From Neisseria sp. (GTDB lineage: Bacteria > Pseudomonadota > Gammaproteobacteria > Burkholderiales > Neisseriaceae): 43,082 bases of DNA. Position 1 is the first letter of the stretch. The number at the start of each line of letters is the position of its first letter. The notes under the pieces are model-generated. The model worked only from the letters and a program-made list of their open reading frames with translations, had not been told where the DNA came from and made no database searches. A program made the translations under genes and the position numbers. The DNA lies in the NCBI RefSeq assembly GCF_030527965.1, contig NZ_JAUMZU010000021.1, forward strand, positions 1 through 43,082, in the 5' to 3' direction. This document shows, in pieces, positions 16,391 to 26,592 of the stretch.

Positions 16391-17977
16391 ATGCTTTCTT
16401 CTATAGCTAACCCCTTAGGCAACATCTGGTATTCCGCCGCTGTTGCCGCTGTTCCGATTATTCTATTCCTGCTCAGCCTGACCGTGCTGAAAATGAAGGG
16501 CATCCATGCCGCCTTGCTGACGCTCATCGTCACGTTGGTGCTTTCGTTCTTCCCGTTCAACCTTCCCGCCAACGTGGCCGTGGCAGCCGTCGTACAAGGG
16601 GTAGTACAAGGCATGTGGCCTATCGGCTATATCATCATCATGGCCGTCTGGCTCTACAAACTAACCGTTGCCTCCGGTAAATTCGACGTCATCAAAGGCA
16701 GTTTGGCCATGGTCTCGCCCGACCAGCGCATCCAATTATTGCTCATCGCTTTCTGCTTCGGCGCCTTCTTGGAAGGTGCGGCAGGTTTCGGCGTACCGAT
16801 TGCCATCTGCGGCGTGATGCTGGCTGCGTTGGGCTTCAACCCGTTGCAAGCGGCGATGCTGTGTCTGATTGCCAATGCTGCTTCCGGCGCGTTCGGCGCC
16901 ATCGGCATTCCGGTGGCCATCATCGATACCTTCCATTTGGAAGGCGTTACAGCGATGGATGTTTCCAAAGCCACCAACACCACGCTGCCCTTTATCGCAG
17001 CCAGCATACCTTTCCTGTTGGTTTGGATTATCGACGGTTTCAAAGGCATCAAAGAAACGTTGCCGGCCTTGTTGGTTACTTCCGGTGTGTTCACCGCCAG
17101 CCAAATGGCGGTAACCTACTTCCTAGGCCCCGAGCTGGCCGATATCCTGCCTCCTTTGCTTTCTCTGGTGGCACTGGCAGCGCTCTCCACCCGCTGGCAG
17201 CCGAAGAATGTATTCAGAATTGTGCCGGAAGATAAGGAAGAAGCCACACGTCATAGCGGGGGTGAGATTCTTTCTGCCTGGGCACCGTTTTATATCCTGA
17301 GCGCCTTCGTTATTGTTTGGAGCTTGCCGCTCTTCAAATCTTTATTCAAAGCGGATGCCGTGCTCTCCTTCACCAATCTGAGTTGGGTATTGGCCGAGAC
17401 CGGCGGCAAGAAAATCGGCGTCGACATCGCTGTGATTAATTCGACCGGCACCGCGATTCTGTTTGCCGTTATCGCCACCATCCTGATTTCCGGCAAATCG
17501 CTGGGGCTATCCCGCGCGGTGGCAGATTTGCGCAAAACCTGCAAAGAATTGTGGCTTTCCATCGCCACCATTTCCTTTATCCTCGCCATTGCCAAGCTAA
17601 CCACCTATTCCGGCATGACTCAGGCGCTGGGCGAAGCGGTTTCTGTTACCGGCAGCATCTTCCCGCTGCTTTCTCCGGTATTGGGCTGGATTGGTGTATT
17701 CATGACCGGTTCCGTTGTCAACAACAACACCTTGTTTGCGCCGGTACAATCCATCGTGGCACACCGCCTGCAAATCGATTCCGCCCTGCTGGTGCAAGCC
17801 AACACGGCCGGCGGCACCATGGCCAAATTGGTTTCACCGCAATCGATTGCCATTGCAACCGCAGCGGTCGGCAAATCAGGTCAGGAATCCACCTTGCTGA
17901 AAATGACCTTGAAATACAGCTTCAGCCTGCTGGTATTCGTTTGCATTTGGACCTTCATTCTGGCTAAGCTAAGCTAA
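16391..17977 (+). CDS. lctP: L-lactate permease
   Basis: The 528-residue inner-membrane protein belongs to the LctP/LldP lactate permease family, moving lactate with protons. It has 12 or more hydrophobic helices and family stretches such as FLEGAAGFGVPIAICGVMLAALGFNPLQAA, GAFGAIGIPVAIID and the late TGSVVNNNTLFAPVQ...TAGGTMAKLVSPQSIAIA. The ATG at 16391 is preferred; an in-frame GTG nine codons upstream would add RLFTSTHK. The last codons are made of a GCTAA tandem repeat that supplies the stop. Confidence 0.93.
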   Translation: MLSSIANPLGNIWYSAAVAAVPIILFLLSLTVLKMKGIHAALLTLIVTLVLSFFPFNLPANVAVAAVVQGVVQGMWPIGYIIIMAVWLYKLTVASGKFDVIKGSLAMVSPDQRIQLLLIAFCFGAFLEGAAGFGVPIAICGVMLAALGFNPLQAAMLCLIANAASGAFGAIGIPVAIIDTFHLEGVTAMDVSKATNTTLPFIAASIPFLLVWIIDGFKGIKETLPALLVTSGVFTASQMAVTYFLGPELADILPPLLSLVALAALSTRWQPKNVFRIVPEDKEEATRHSGGEILSAWAPFYILSAFVIVWSLPLFKSLFKADAVLSFTNLSWVLAETGGKKIGVDIAVINSTGTAILFAVIATILISGKSLGLSRAVADLRKTCKELWLSIATISFILAIAKLTTYSGMTQALGEAVSVTGSIFPLLSPVLGWIGVFMTGSVVNNNTLFAPVQSIVAHRLQIDSALLVQANTAGGTMAKLVSPQSIAIATAAVGKSGQESTLLKMTLKYSFSLLVFVCIWTFILAKLS

Positions 17978-17982
17978 GCTAA
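17963..17982 (+). repeat. GCTAA pentanucleotide repeat, four units, over the lctP stop
   Basis: Four perfect GCTAA units encode the terminal AKLS and the TAA stop. Any copy number of three or more still gives the same ending, so slippage would not change the protein. Confidence 0.9.
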
Positions 17983-17994
17983 ACCCCTGCCGAC

Positions 17995-18030
17995 AAAATG
18001 CCTGTCTGAAAGCTTTCAGACAGGCATTTT
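17995..18030 (+). terminator. DUS-pair terminator after lctP
   Basis: AAAATGCCTGTCTGAAAG is self-complementary with the following half, giving an 18-bp perfect palindrome that runs into an AT-rich tract. Confidence 0.85.
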
Positions 18031-18113
18031 ATTTTTAGCTTTAGCATCAAACCCAATTTTACATAAGGGTTCGTTATAATCCGCAGAAACCCGATCCTAA
18101 CAAACCGTACAAA

Positions 18114-18806
18114 ATGAACAAAAAAACCCTTCTTTGCGCAAGCATATTCGGCCTGGTACTGATACAAAGCGCTGCCGCCCGCACCAGCTACATCTGCCGC
18201 TTAGACGGCAAAGCCGTCTACACCACCCAGAAAATCAACGCCTCATGCCAAGTATCGGAAATGGACGGCATCTCCGAAGAAACCGTTTCCATCAACCGCA
18301 CCAGCACACCCAGCTTAGCCGCCGCCAAAGGCCAAACGCCTGAAACCATCGTTTTGGGCACCAACGTCGAGCTATATGGCGAGCCGACCTTCGACTTTAC
18401 CCAGCCCAACGAAAACGATCAAATCACCAAAATCTGGGAAAAGGAACAGTTCGGTTCTTATGACGATGTTAAAATCATGCCGCGCATCGAAGATCAGAAA
18501 CCGGCCGATATGAATGTGAAAATCCGCAACCAGCCGTTTGACAAAGCCGGTTCGCCATCCGGCAAAGCCAATACTCGATTGCCGGTCAATTACATCCCCG
18601 CTCCGGTAGAAGCGCCGAAACCCAAATTGACACGAAAACAGATTTTGCAACGCGAAATCGCCAGCGAACAGGCCGCATTAGTACGCGCCCAAGCCCAACT
18701 TGCCAAAGCGCGCAAAGCCGGCGGCAATACCGGCGAACTGGAGCAGACCGTGCGCGATCGTTTAGCCAATGTCAAAGCCATCCAGAGCGAATTAAAACGG
18801 CAGTAA
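18114..18806 (+). CDS. Unrecognised periplasmic protein with C-terminal coiled coil
   Basis: The 230-residue protein has a signal peptide (about 1-22). The mature N terminus, SYICRLDGKAVYTTQKINASCQVSEMDG, resembles the short beta-rich DUF4124-type segment in layout, with Cys28 and Cys45 able to form a disulphide. The middle is polar and low in structure (residues 60-170, ending with a proline-rich IPAPVEAPKPK). The end (about 172-230) is rich in Ala, Glu, Gln, Lys and Arg with heptad character and is probably a coiled coil. No family is recognised with confidence. It is a single gene between two DUS hairpins, divergent in function from its neighbours. Confidence 0.7.
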   Translation: MNKKTLLCASIFGLVLIQSAAARTSYICRLDGKAVYTTQKINASCQVSEMDGISEETVSINRTSTPSLAAAKGQTPETIVLGTNVELYGEPTFDFTQPNENDQITKIWEKEQFGSYDDVKIMPRIEDQKPADMNVKIRNQPFDKAGSPSGKANTRLPVNYIPAPVEAPKPKLTRKQILQREIASEQAALVRAQAQLAKARKAGGNTGELEQTVRDRLANVKAIQSELKRQ

Positions 18807-18824
18807 ACGAGCAGCATTCCATGT

Positions 18825-18862
18825 AAAAATGCCTGTCTGAAAAGTTCAGACAGGCATTTTTT
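18825..18862. terminator. Bidirectional DUS-pair terminator
   Basis: AAAAATGCCTGTCTGAA and its reverse complement sit between two convergent genes, and a run of six T follows on the plus strand. Confidence 0.85.
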
Positions 18863-18874
18863 AATCTCATTCCA

Positions 18875-20458
18875 TCAGCGGAATACCATATTCAATACCC
18901 AGAAGCACAACACCGAAAGCAGAGAAGCCGCAGGCAGCGTTACCACCCAAGCCAAGCCGATCGGTTTCATCATTTTCCAGTTGGCATTGCGATTAACCAA
19001 ACCGATACCCAATACCGAGCCGACCAAAATATGCGTGCTCGATACCGGCAATCCAAATAATGAGGCCATCATTACCACAGATGCCGCCGCCAATTCAGCC
19101 GTAAAACCGGAAGACGGATGCATTTTGGCAAGGTTGGTTCCCACCGTCGCAATCACTTCCTTACCGATAAACCATAAACCCACAATCAGCGCGATACCGA
19201 AAGTCAGCATCACCACCGGCGGAATAGGCGAAACCGAACCCATATCGCCGGTACGCAAAACATCCATAATCGCCGCAAAAGGGCCTATAGCATTCGCAAT
19301 ATCGTTGGCGCCGTGGCTAAAGGCAAAACCGGCGGCAGTAAACACCTGCATCCAGCTAAACATTAGGAAGGTGGACTTGGCCAAGTCTTTGCGCTTCAGC
19401 GTTTTGGCATAGATAAACGTTGCCAACCAAATACCGGCACCGATCATGCCGATAACCAAAAAGCTGGTTAAAGTGGTCATGCCCAAATCCAGATTTTTCA
19501 GGCCCTTGAAAATCAGCATCGAAGCAATCATCATGCCGCCCAATGCAGAAATAATCGGCACCCAAGAATGCAATGCGCGATAAGCATCCACTTCCTGTTT
19601 GCGCTGATCCATGACATACAGGCCTTTATAATACTGGGACTCCAGCTCGGCCGGATCAACATCGGGCTCGCTGTAAATCTGCGCGTCGCGAGCCATGGCC
19701 GTGGCCACTTTAATTTTTTCATGCTCTTCCAACGATTCGAAACTCAGCTTTTGCTGCTCCTTATAAGCCTTACGCTCAGCCTTCAGCAGTTTAAGCTGCT
19801 CTTCCGCCGCTTCGTTGTAATCCAACACATGTTTTTTAATTTGGAAAAATAAAACATAAGAGACCAAGCCGCCCAGTATCGGAGAAACCACCCACGAAAT
19901 CGCAATCGAACCAATGGCGTCCCATTGCACCAACGACATCGACAAACTGCCGCCGCCGGTAAGCTGATAACCCAAAAGCATCGAGCTGCCCACAATACCG
20001 CCGATAATAGCGTGCGTGGTCGACACGGGCAAGCCTCGATAGGTGGCAAACAACAACCACAATGCCGCCGCCAACAATGCCGACATCATGATAAAGACAA
20101 ATTGTATCGGATCCATAGGCAATGCTTCGAGATTGACGATGCCGCTGCGGATGGTTTCCGTTACCTCGCCCCCCGCAATAACCGCGCCGCTCACCTCGAA
20201 AACAGCCGCTACCAACAATGCCTGCGGAATGGTTAACGTTCCCGCACCCACGCTGGTACCAAAAGAATTGGCAACGTCGTTGCCACCGATATTAAACGCC
20301 ATGAACACGCCGAACAGCGTGGCCAATATAAAAATCGTATTAAATTGGTGTCCGGTGTAATCCAAACCCCAAAATATAAAATAGCCGAGCATACCGATAA
20401 GCATGACGGCAAAAAAAAGATTGGTTTTATACATCTGGCCGGTTTTCGCCTGCACCAT
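18875..20458 (-). CDS. PiT-family inorganic phosphate transporter
   Basis: The 527-residue inner-membrane protein is a PiT-family phosphate transporter (PF01384 type), moving phosphate, often as a metal complex, with protons. The two duplicated signatures are [19 protein letters not shown] near residue 55-73 and [17 protein letters not shown] in the second half. [16 protein letters not shown] and [16 protein letters not shown] are the paired repeat motifs. A long charged cytoplasmic loop (about 200-270, rich in Glu and Lys) separates the halves. GAAGGA is well spaced from the start. No PhoU-like partner is adjacent. Confidence 0.93.
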   Translation of the reverse strand: MVQAKTGQMYKTNLFFAVMLIGMLGYFIFWGLDYTGHQFNTIFILATLFGVFMAFNIGGNDVANSFGTSVGAGTLTIPQALLVAAVFEVSGAVIAGGEVTETIRSGIVNLEALPMDPIQFVFIMMSALLAAALWLLFATYRGLPVSTTHAIIGGIVGSSMLLGYQLTGGGSLSMSLVQWDAIGSIAISWVVSPILGGLVSYVLFFQIKKHVLDYNEAAEEQLKLLKAERKAYKEQQKLSFESLEEHEKIKVATAMARDAQIYSEPDVDPAELESQYYKGLYVMDQRKQEVDAYRALHSWVPIISALGGMMIASMLIFKGLKNLDLGMTTLTSFLVIGMIGAGIWLATFIYAKTLKRKDLAKSTFLMFSWMQVFTAAGFAFSHGANDIANAIGPFAAIMDVLRTGDMGSVSPIPPVVMLTFGIALIVGLWFIGKEVIATVGTNLAKMHPSSGFTAELAAASVVMMASLFGLPVSSTHILVGSVLGIGLVNRNANWKMMKPIGLAWVVTLPAASLLSVLCFWVLNMVFR

Positions 20459-20652
20459 AATTTTTCCTTCTCAAACGAGGTAACCGAAATCGGGTTATCA
20501 CATATAGCCAATAAGCATTTTTATACCACATCAATCCGTTTGGCCAATCCTCGAATTAGCCGCAATAAATGTTTCTTCAAAACATCATCTTAGTTTAAAT
20601 ACCGCAAAACCCGATACGGATGATTTGTGCTTCTCGAATGCTTCCCTGATAT

Positions 20653-20658
20653 TATAAT
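20653..20658 (+). promoter_or_regulatory. Putative -10 element for thiE
   Basis: A perfect TATAAT lies 29 bases before the thiE start, with no good -35. The short leader leaves no room for a TPP riboswitch. Confidence 0.4.
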
Positions 20659-20686
20659 TGCGTTACCCCGTATCTGAAAGAAAATT

Positions 20687-21313
20687 ATGTCAAAACCTTT
20701 GAGCTTTAACCCTCCGGTTTCTCCGCTGAAATTTTATGCTGTGGTTCCGACAGCCGACTGGGTGGAGCGCATGGTGCGAGCTGGCGCAAACACCGTGCAA
20801 CTGCGCAATAAAACCCTAAGCGGTCAAGATTTACAACAGGAAATCAAACGCAGCGTCGCTACCTGCGCCGGCAGCCGCACTCAACTCTTTATCAATGATT
20901 ACTGGCAAGAGGCCATTATGGCCGGCGCCTACGGTGTGCATCTCGGACAAGAAGACATGGATGATGCCGATTTGCAAGCCATTGCCAAGGCCGGCTTGCG
21001 GCTGGGTTTGAGCACCCATTCCGTGGCCGAACTTGACCGCGCACTCTCGGTTCATCCAAGTTACGTGGCCAGCGGCGCTGTGTTTCCCACCACAACAAAA
21101 GTGATGAAAACGGATCCGCAAGGTTTGGAAAAATTACGCGAATATGTTGAGCAGGCGGGCAGCACGCCGGTGGTTGCCATCGGCGGTATCGACCTGAGCA
21201 ATGCGCGCGACGTGCTCGCCACCGGTGTATCCTCATTGGCGGTCGTCCGTGCCGTAACAGAAGCGGCCGATCCTGAAGCAACAGTAAAAGCATTTCAGGC
21301 TTTGTGGCCTTAA
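20687..21313 (+). CDS. thiE: Thiamine-phosphate synthase
   Basis: The 208-residue TIM-barrel enzyme joins the thiazole and pyrimidine phosphates to form thiamine phosphate. Family features are VQLRNKTLS, FINDYWQEAIMAGAYGVHLGQEDM, LGLSTHS, the pyrophosphate-binding GAVFPTTTKVMK and VVAIGGIDLSNA. It stands alone, 8 kb from the thiO-thiS-thiG cluster in this window, so the pathway is split over at least two loci. Confidence 0.94.
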   Translation: MSKPLSFNPPVSPLKFYAVVPTADWVERMVRAGANTVQLRNKTLSGQDLQQEIKRSVATCAGSRTQLFINDYWQEAIMAGAYGVHLGQEDMDDADLQAIAKAGLRLGLSTHSVAELDRALSVHPSYVASGAVFPTTTKVMKTDPQGLEKLREYVEQAGSTPVVAIGGIDLSNARDVLATGVSSLAVVRAVTEAADPEATVKAFQALWP

Positions 21314-21322
21314 CCCATGATT

Positions 21323-21349
21323 TTCAGACAGGCTCTATGCCTGTCTGAA
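21323..21349 (+). terminator. DUS pair in everted order after thiE
   Basis: TTCAGACAGGC (21323-21333) and GCCTGTCTGAA (21339-21349) form an 11-bp stem with loop TCTAT, followed by CATTTTT. The arms are in the opposite order from the other hairpins here. Confidence 0.7.
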
Positions 21350-21466
21350 CATTTTTCTTCATGCGATTGCTGCGTGCCGGCATGAAGTATTCTTTTCCGC
21401 CGCTTTAAACCGAAACCGTATCCCCAAAAGCCGGCTTAGCTCCCATAACAACCGTTTTACCAAAAA

Positions 21467-21502
21467 GAATGCCTGTCTGAAAAGATATTCAGACAGGCAT
21501 TC
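21467..21502. terminator. DUS-pair terminator, serving lysS on the minus strand
   Basis: GAATGCCTGTCTGAA and its reverse complement flank a six-base loop just beyond the lysS stop codon. Confidence 0.75.
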
Positions 21503-21518
21503 GCTTTATCCGTTTATA

Positions 21519-23033
21519 TTATTCAGGCCGCATTTGCGGGAACAATATCACGTCGCGGATAGACGGAGCATCGGTCAGCAGCATCACCAAACGATCCAAG
21601 CCGATACCGCTGCCCCCCGTAGGCGGCAAACCGTATTCCATCGCACGAATGTAATCGGCATCGTAGTGCATGGCTTCGTCATCGCCCGCATCTTTCTGCG
21701 CCACTTGTGCGCGGAAACGGGCGGCTTGATCTTCCGGATCATTCAACTCAGAATAGCCGTTCGCCAACTCACGACCCACCACAAACAATTCAAACCGATC
21801 AGTCAAGCCGGGCTTGGTATCGGATGCCCGTGCCAACGGCGATACTTCCACCGGGTAATCGATGATGAAGGTCGGATTCCATAACTTGCTTTCGGCGCAG
21901 CCTTCAAACAAAGCCAATTGCAAGCTACCTATACCGGGCGACGGCGGAATTTTTTCGCCGTGTTTCACAATTTCCTGTTTCAGCCAGGCTTCATCACCCA
22001 ACTGCTCGTCGGTATATTGCGGGTTGTATTTTTTAATGGCTTCCAAAATCGTCAATCGTTCAAACGGGCTTTCCAAATCTACCTCTTTACCGCCGTAGCT
22101 GATTTTGGCCGTACCACATATCTCGCGTGCTGCCGAGCGAATGACTCCTTCGGTCATTTCCATCATGCGCTCGTAAGTGCAAAACGCCTCATAAAATTCC
22201 ATCATAGTAAATTCAGGATTATGGCGCGTGCTCATACCCTCGTTACGGAAACTGCGGTTGATTTCAAACACCCGTTCCAAACCGCCAACCACCAGTCGTT
22301 TTAAATACAATTCGGGCGCAATGCGTAGATAGAGTGGAATATCCAACGCATTATGATGGGTAACGAACGGCTTCGCCGTCGCACCGCCGGGAATCGGGTG
22401 CATCATCGGCGTTTCCACCTCAAGGTAGCGCTCGTTGACCATATAGTTGCGCACTGCCTGAATGATTCGGCTACGCTTGATAAACGTAGCGCGCGAATCC
22501 TGATTCACAATCAAATCCGCATAGCGCTGACGATATTTCTGCTCCTGATCGGTCAAGCCTTTGTGTTTATCTGGTAACGGACGCAACGATTTGGTTAACA
22601 GACGAATTTGCGATACCCGCACGGTCAACTCGCCGTGATTGGTTTTAAACAATGTGCCTTCTGCGGCCACTATATCGCCCAAATCCCAACGTTTAAAATC
22701 GTCGTGAGCTTCTTCGCCCACGCCCTGATTATTAATATAGAGCTGAATCTGACCCGAAACATCCTGAATCGTAGCAAAGCTCGCCTTACCCATCGCACGC
22801 TTGAGCATCATACGACCGGCCACTTTCACCGGTATTGCTTGCGGATCAAGCGTTTCTTTATCTAAATCGTCATATTTTTGGTGCAAATCGGCGGCAAAGC
22901 TGTCACGCCGAAAATCATTAGGAAACGCAATACCTTTGCGGCGGATTTCATTCAGCTTTTCACGGCGCAGCGCAATAATCTGGTTTTCGTCCAATAAGGT
23001 TTCTTCGGTATGGGAATTGTGTTGTTCGCTCAT
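21519..23033 (-). CDS. lysS: Lysyl-tRNA synthetase, class II
   Basis: The 504-residue protein charges tRNA-Lys. The N-terminal OB-fold anticodon domain covers about residues 60-170 ([33 protein letters not shown]). The class II catalytic core follows, with motif 1 near [21 protein letters not shown], motif 2 as [26 protein letters not shown] and motif 3 as [14 protein letters not shown]. Length is normal and nothing is missing. It has its own leader of 130 bases containing one DUS and sits downstream of no other minus-strand gene within 170 bases. Confidence 0.97.
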   Translation of the reverse strand: MSEQHNSHTEETLLDENQIIALRREKLNEIRRKGIAFPNDFRRDSFAADLHQKYDDLDKETLDPQAIPVKVAGRMMLKRAMGKASFATIQDVSGQIQLYINNQGVGEEAHDDFKRWDLGDIVAAEGTLFKTNHGELTVRVSQIRLLTKSLRPLPDKHKGLTDQEQKYRQRYADLIVNQDSRATFIKRSRIIQAVRNYMVNERYLEVETPMMHPIPGGATAKPFVTHHNALDIPLYLRIAPELYLKRLVVGGLERVFEINRSFRNEGMSTRHNPEFTMMEFYEAFCTYERMMEMTEGVIRSAAREICGTAKISYGGKEVDLESPFERLTILEAIKKYNPQYTDEQLGDEAWLKQEIVKHGEKIPPSPGIGSLQLALFEGCAESKLWNPTFIIDYPVEVSPLARASDTKPGLTDRFELFVVGRELANGYSELNDPEDQAARFRAQVAQKDAGDDEAMHYDADYIRAMEYGLPPTGGSGIGLDRLVMLLTDAPSIRDVILFPQMRPE

Positions 23034-23149
23034 GATCGTTTTCCGAAAATAAAGGCGTAGAGCCTATTAAGAATAAATAATTTATATATTTTACGCGTAT
23101 CCATCTGCTTTTAAAAGTCGTATGAAATAAAGTGCAAAAGCGTAAACCA

Positions 23150-23161
23150 TGCCTGTCTGAA
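23150..23161 (+). repeat. Single DUS between ftsZ and lysS
   Basis: TGCCTGTCTGAA directly adjoins the ftsZ terminator stem, without an inverted partner. Confidence 0.85.
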
Positions 23162-23162
23162 A

Positions 23163-23194
23163 AAACAAAGCCGAGTATCGACTCGGCTTTGTTT
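23163..23194 (-). terminator. Intrinsic terminator of ftsZ and the dcw cluster
   Basis: A 13-bp perfect stem, AAACAAAGCCGAG and its reverse complement, with a six-base loop, is followed on the minus strand by a T-run. It is not DUS-based and lies 16 bases after the ftsZ stop. Confidence 0.9.
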
Positions 23195-23209
23195 CTATCA
23201 TTATCCAAA

Positions 23210-24478
23210 TTAATCGTTTTGATTATTTTGGTTCTGTTTCCGACGCAACATTGCCGGAATTTCCAAATCTTCCAAAATGGTTTGGTTGGAAAAATCGGCA
23301 GCGGATAAATTCATATTACGCGCACCACGACCCGAACGGATAATGTTATCGATGTTCGGATAACCGCGATCATCTGCCAAAGCCGCCGCTGCAGCCATCT
23401 CGTCGAATTCGGAAGGCGAAAAGCCTTGTGATCTACCTCCACCGTGACCACCCCCCGATTGATTGCGGGCGTTCTGACGCAAGCTACCTGAATGGGTAGG
23501 CTGAACATAGTTTTCTTTCAAGCCTGTTGCAATAATAGTAACACGGATGGCATCTTCCGCCATATTTTCATCTTCTGAAGTACCGTATTTCCGCTCGGAA
23601 TCCGGGTGCGCATATTCATTGACGACACGCATGATTTCACGGTATTCCGACATTTTCAGGCAACCGGGCGCGGTCGTGATATTAACCAACACACCGCGTG
23701 CGCCATCAAGGCTGACATTATCCAGCAGCGGGCTGGCAATCGCCTGTTCTGTTGCCAGACGCGCACGATCTACACCTTGAGCTGTTCCGGAACCCATCAT
23801 CGCCATACCTGTAATGCTCATTACATTTTTCACGTCGGCAAAGTCAAGGTTGATAAAACCCGGGCTGGTTACTACTTCGGAAATACCGGCCACCGCGGCA
23901 TGCAATACATTATCCGCGGCTTGGAACGCCTCGCGCACTGTTACGTCTTCGCCCAAAGCCGTCATCAATTTGTCATTCGGAATCACGATCAGTGAATCCA
24001 CTTGGCTTTTCAATTGCTCAATGCCTTGATGCGCAATATTGATACGTTTACCTTCATGCTCGAACGGGCGTGTTACTACGGCAACGGTCAAAATACCCAA
24101 CTCTTTGGCAATCTCCGCAACAACAGGAGCCGCTCCAGTGCCGGTACCGCCGCCCATGCCTGTTGTAATAAAGAGCATATTGGCACCGCGAATGGCATCC
24201 GCAATCGCTTCGCGATCTTCTTGAGCTGCCGCCCGACCCACTTCCGGGTTGGCTCCGGCGCCTAAACCACGAGTCAGATTCGTGCCCAACTGAATACGCT
24301 TAGGCGCTTGGTTTTTACCCAAGGCCTGAGAATCGGTATTAGCACTGATAAATTCAACACCGGCAATTGTGTTGCGAATCATATTGTTAATTGCATTACA
24401 GCCCCCGCCCCCTATGCCGATTACTTTAATTACCGCAGGGCTTGCGGCAGACTCTACTACGTCGTAAACCAAATCCAT
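23210..24478 (-). CDS. ftsZ: Cell division protein FtsZ
   Basis: The 422-residue tubulin homologue assembles the division ring. The GTP-binding signature GGGTGTG is at 109-115, preceded by GIGGGGCNAINNMI (21-34). The synergy-loop region NLDFADVKNVMS is intact. A glycine- and serine-rich linker of about 80 residues (from about 330) leads to the conserved C-terminal peptide DLEIPAMLRRKQ, which binds FtsA and other partners. AAGGAG gives a strong ribosome site. It is the last gene of the murC-ddlB-ftsQ-ftsA-ftsZ run. Confidence 0.97.
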   Translation of the reverse strand: MDLVYDVVESAASPAVIKVIGIGGGGCNAINNMIRNTIAGVEFISANTDSQALGKNQAPKRIQLGTNLTRGLGAGANPEVGRAAAQEDREAIADAIRGANMLFITTGMGGGTGTGAAPVVAEIAKELGILTVAVVTRPFEHEGKRINIAHQGIEQLKSQVDSLIVIPNDKLMTALGEDVTVREAFQAADNVLHAAVAGISEVVTSPGFINLDFADVKNVMSITGMAMMGSGTAQGVDRARLATEQAIASPLLDNVSLDGARGVLVNITTAPGCLKMSEYREIMRVVNEYAHPDSERKYGTSEDENMAEDAIRVTIIATGLKENYVQPTHSGSLRQNARNQSGGGHGGGRSQGFSPSEFDEMAAAAALADDRGYPNIDNIIRSGRGARNMNLSAADFSNQTILEDLEIPAMLRRKQNQNNQND

Positions 24479-24592
24479 TTAATATGCTCCTTAGCGCCCT
24501 GCGTTAGGACGGAAAATAATTGCGTAAATGGTGTTATTATAAAGAACTTTTATACTTGGCAAAAGAGTTCTCGCGTGTTTTATATCGCTTAT

Positions 24593-25828
24593 TTAAAAAT
24601 TATTTCTTAAAAAATCTCTGATTTTAGTCCAAAGACTTTCTTTGGCATCGCCTACTGCGACCGCACCGCTGACCTGCCTGCCTTCCGTTTCGCCACGAGC
24701 CGCTTGCAACAAACCAATCGCAGTTGCATAACGCGGATTACGGATGCGCTCGGAAACACCTGCCATATCTTGCGGTACGCCGATACGTGCGGGAACTTGG
24801 AAAATTTCTTCGGCCAATTCCACCATGCCTGGCAATAATGATGCGCCACCGGTCAACACGACACCAGAATTTAATACTTCCTCAGGGAAACCTGAGCGGC
24901 GCAATTCATTGAGCGTCAACTCCAGAATCTCTTCCACCCTCGGGCCGATTACCTGAGCCAATACACTGCGCGGCACCTGACGCATCGGACGGTCTCCCAC
25001 ACTAGGCACCTCAACCATTTCATCTTCCATCTCCATATCCGAAATGGCCAAGCCATGGTGGATTTTGATGTATTCGGCATGAACGTAAGGTGTCCTCAAA
25101 GCATGGGCAATGTCGCTGGTAATCAAATCGCCGGCCACCGGAATCACGGCGGTGTGGCGAATAGCGCCATTGGTATAAACGGCAATATCGGTGGTTCCGC
25201 CGCCGATATCGATGACGCACACACCCAAATCTTTTTCATCTTCAGTCAATACGGCCTGACCGCTGGCAAGCGGCTGCAACATGATTTGTTCCATATTCAA
25301 ACCGCAACGGTTAACGCATTTCTGAATATTTTGCAGCGCGGTTACCGCGCCGGTAATGATGTGCACGCGGGTATCCAAACGCACGCCGCTCATGCCGATA
25401 GGTTCTTTTACACCGGGCTGGTTGTCAATGATGTATTCTTGCACGACGGTATGCAGAATGTTGTGATCCGGCGGGATGTTGACTGCCTTGGCCGTTTCAA
25501 TCGCACGGTCAATATCGGCCTGAGTCACTTCGCCGTCTTTAATTTTAACGACGCCTTGCGAATTCAAACTGCGGATATGATTGCCTGCAATACCGGTGGT
25601 TACGCTGTCGACTTTACAATCCGCCATGCGCTCGGCCTCTTCCATGGCCTGCTTGATGGCCTGCGCCGTAGCGTCGATGTTGGTTACCATGCCCGCTTTC
25701 AGCCCGCGCGAAGGCGCCTGGCCCAAGCCTACGATATGGATTTCATTGTCGTCACCGATTTCACCAATCAGAGCAATCACTTTCGACGTACCAATGTCTA
25801 ATGCGCTGATGTATTGTTTGCTAGTCAT
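24593..25828 (-). CDS. ftsA: Cell division protein FtsA
   Basis: The 411-residue actin-fold ATPase anchors FtsZ to the membrane. ALDIGTSKVIALIGE is the phosphate-1 loop, VIDIGGGTTDIAVYTNGAIRHTAVIPVAGD is the phosphate-2 region, and VVLTGGASLLPGM is the adenosine motif. The end LWTKIRDFLRNNF has the amphipathic, aromatic and basic character of the membrane-targeting helix. It lies 29 bases downstream of ftsQ and 114 bases upstream of ftsZ, which may have its own promoter in that gap. Confidence 0.96.
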   Translation of the reverse strand: MTSKQYISALDIGTSKVIALIGEIGDDNEIHIVGLGQAPSRGLKAGMVTNIDATAQAIKQAMEEAERMADCKVDSVTTGIAGNHIRSLNSQGVVKIKDGEVTQADIDRAIETAKAVNIPPDHNILHTVVQEYIIDNQPGVKEPIGMSGVRLDTRVHIITGAVTALQNIQKCVNRCGLNMEQIMLQPLASGQAVLTEDEKDLGVCVIDIGGGTTDIAVYTNGAIRHTAVIPVAGDLITSDIAHALRTPYVHAEYIKIHHGLAISDMEMEDEMVEVPSVGDRPMRQVPRSVLAQVIGPRVEEILELTLNELRRSGFPEEVLNSGVVLTGGASLLPGMVELAEEIFQVPARIGVPQDMAGVSERIRNPRYATAIGLLQAARGETEGRQVSGAVAVGDAKESLWTKIRDFLRNNF

Positions 25829-25857
25829 AATTTTCCATTCGGTTGAATTCGCTTCGT

Positions 25858-26592
25858 TTAATTCTCTGGTTCGCTTCTGTCGAGCGACGCTGCGCCCGCT
25901 GTTTTTTTGCGGATGGCAAATCCGTCTTTATAGCGCATGTCTACATAATCAAGCTCAGCTTGCTGAGGTTTCAAAATACTGCGCCATACTTCGGCAAAAC
26001 GGGTCAGCCGCTCTTTTTCATTTTCCCGGCCAAGGTATATGGTAATGCGGTTATCCAACACAATCGACCACGCCGAGCGGGGCGAATAAATCAGTTGGCT
26101 GATGTTCAAATTTAACGGCGCCAATTGCTGCCGGAACAAATTATAATGCTCCACCATATTTTTCTCGGTACCAGGCTCTCCTTCAAATGCAGGGAAGCGC
26201 TCCTCGCTTAAAGCCTTGAAAAGTTTTCCGTTGCTGTCAACCAAGCGGTTGTCTTTCCAACGGGCAATCGGTTGATGCTCCACCAGATGGATTTCCACTG
26301 TATCGGGCAATTTTCTGTTGATGGTAACGCCATCTATCCATGAGACGGCTTCAAACGCTTTTTGGGCGCCGTTGAGGTCGGCCTGGAAAATATTCCCACG
26401 CATGTATTTCTGAGCGATTTTTTCCAATTCACTATTATCGGCATGCGCCAAATTGCCTTCTATTTTAACCTGTTTGATCGGAAAATAGTTGGAATTATAT
26501 AACCATGCAACAATCACTCCCACCGACAACAAGACTGCCAATAAAACCAGCCAGCTGCGAAACCGTCGCAGGAGCTTGAATCTATCCGACAT
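25858..26592 (-). CDS. ftsQ: Cell division protein FtsQ
   Basis: The 244-residue protein is a single-pass inner-membrane protein with a short basic cytoplasmic N terminus, a membrane helix (SWLVLLAVLLSVGVIVAWLY, about 14-33), a POTRA domain starting FPIKQVKIEGNLAHADNSELEKIAQKYMRGNIF and a periplasmic beta domain. It joins FtsB and FtsL in the divisome. The start overlaps the end of ddlB by 11 bases, so the two are translationally coupled. Confidence 0.93.
   Translation of the reverse strand: MSDRFKLLRRFRSWLVLLAVLLSVGVIVAWLYNSNYFPIKQVKIEGNLAHADNSELEKIAQKYMRGNIFQADLNGAQKAFEAVSWIDGVTINRKLPDTVEIHLVEHQPIARWKDNRLVDSNGKLFKALSEERFPAFEGEPGTEKNMVEHYNLFRQQLAPLNLNISQLIYSPRSAWSIVLDNRITIYLGRENEKERLTRFAEVWRSILKPQQAELDYVDMRYKDGFAIRKKTAGAASLDRSEPEN

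Noticed and set aside
20594-20686. TPP riboswitch before thiE (also considered before thiO, 31341-31448)
   Set aside because: No THI-box words were found, and the thiE leader is too short for the fold.
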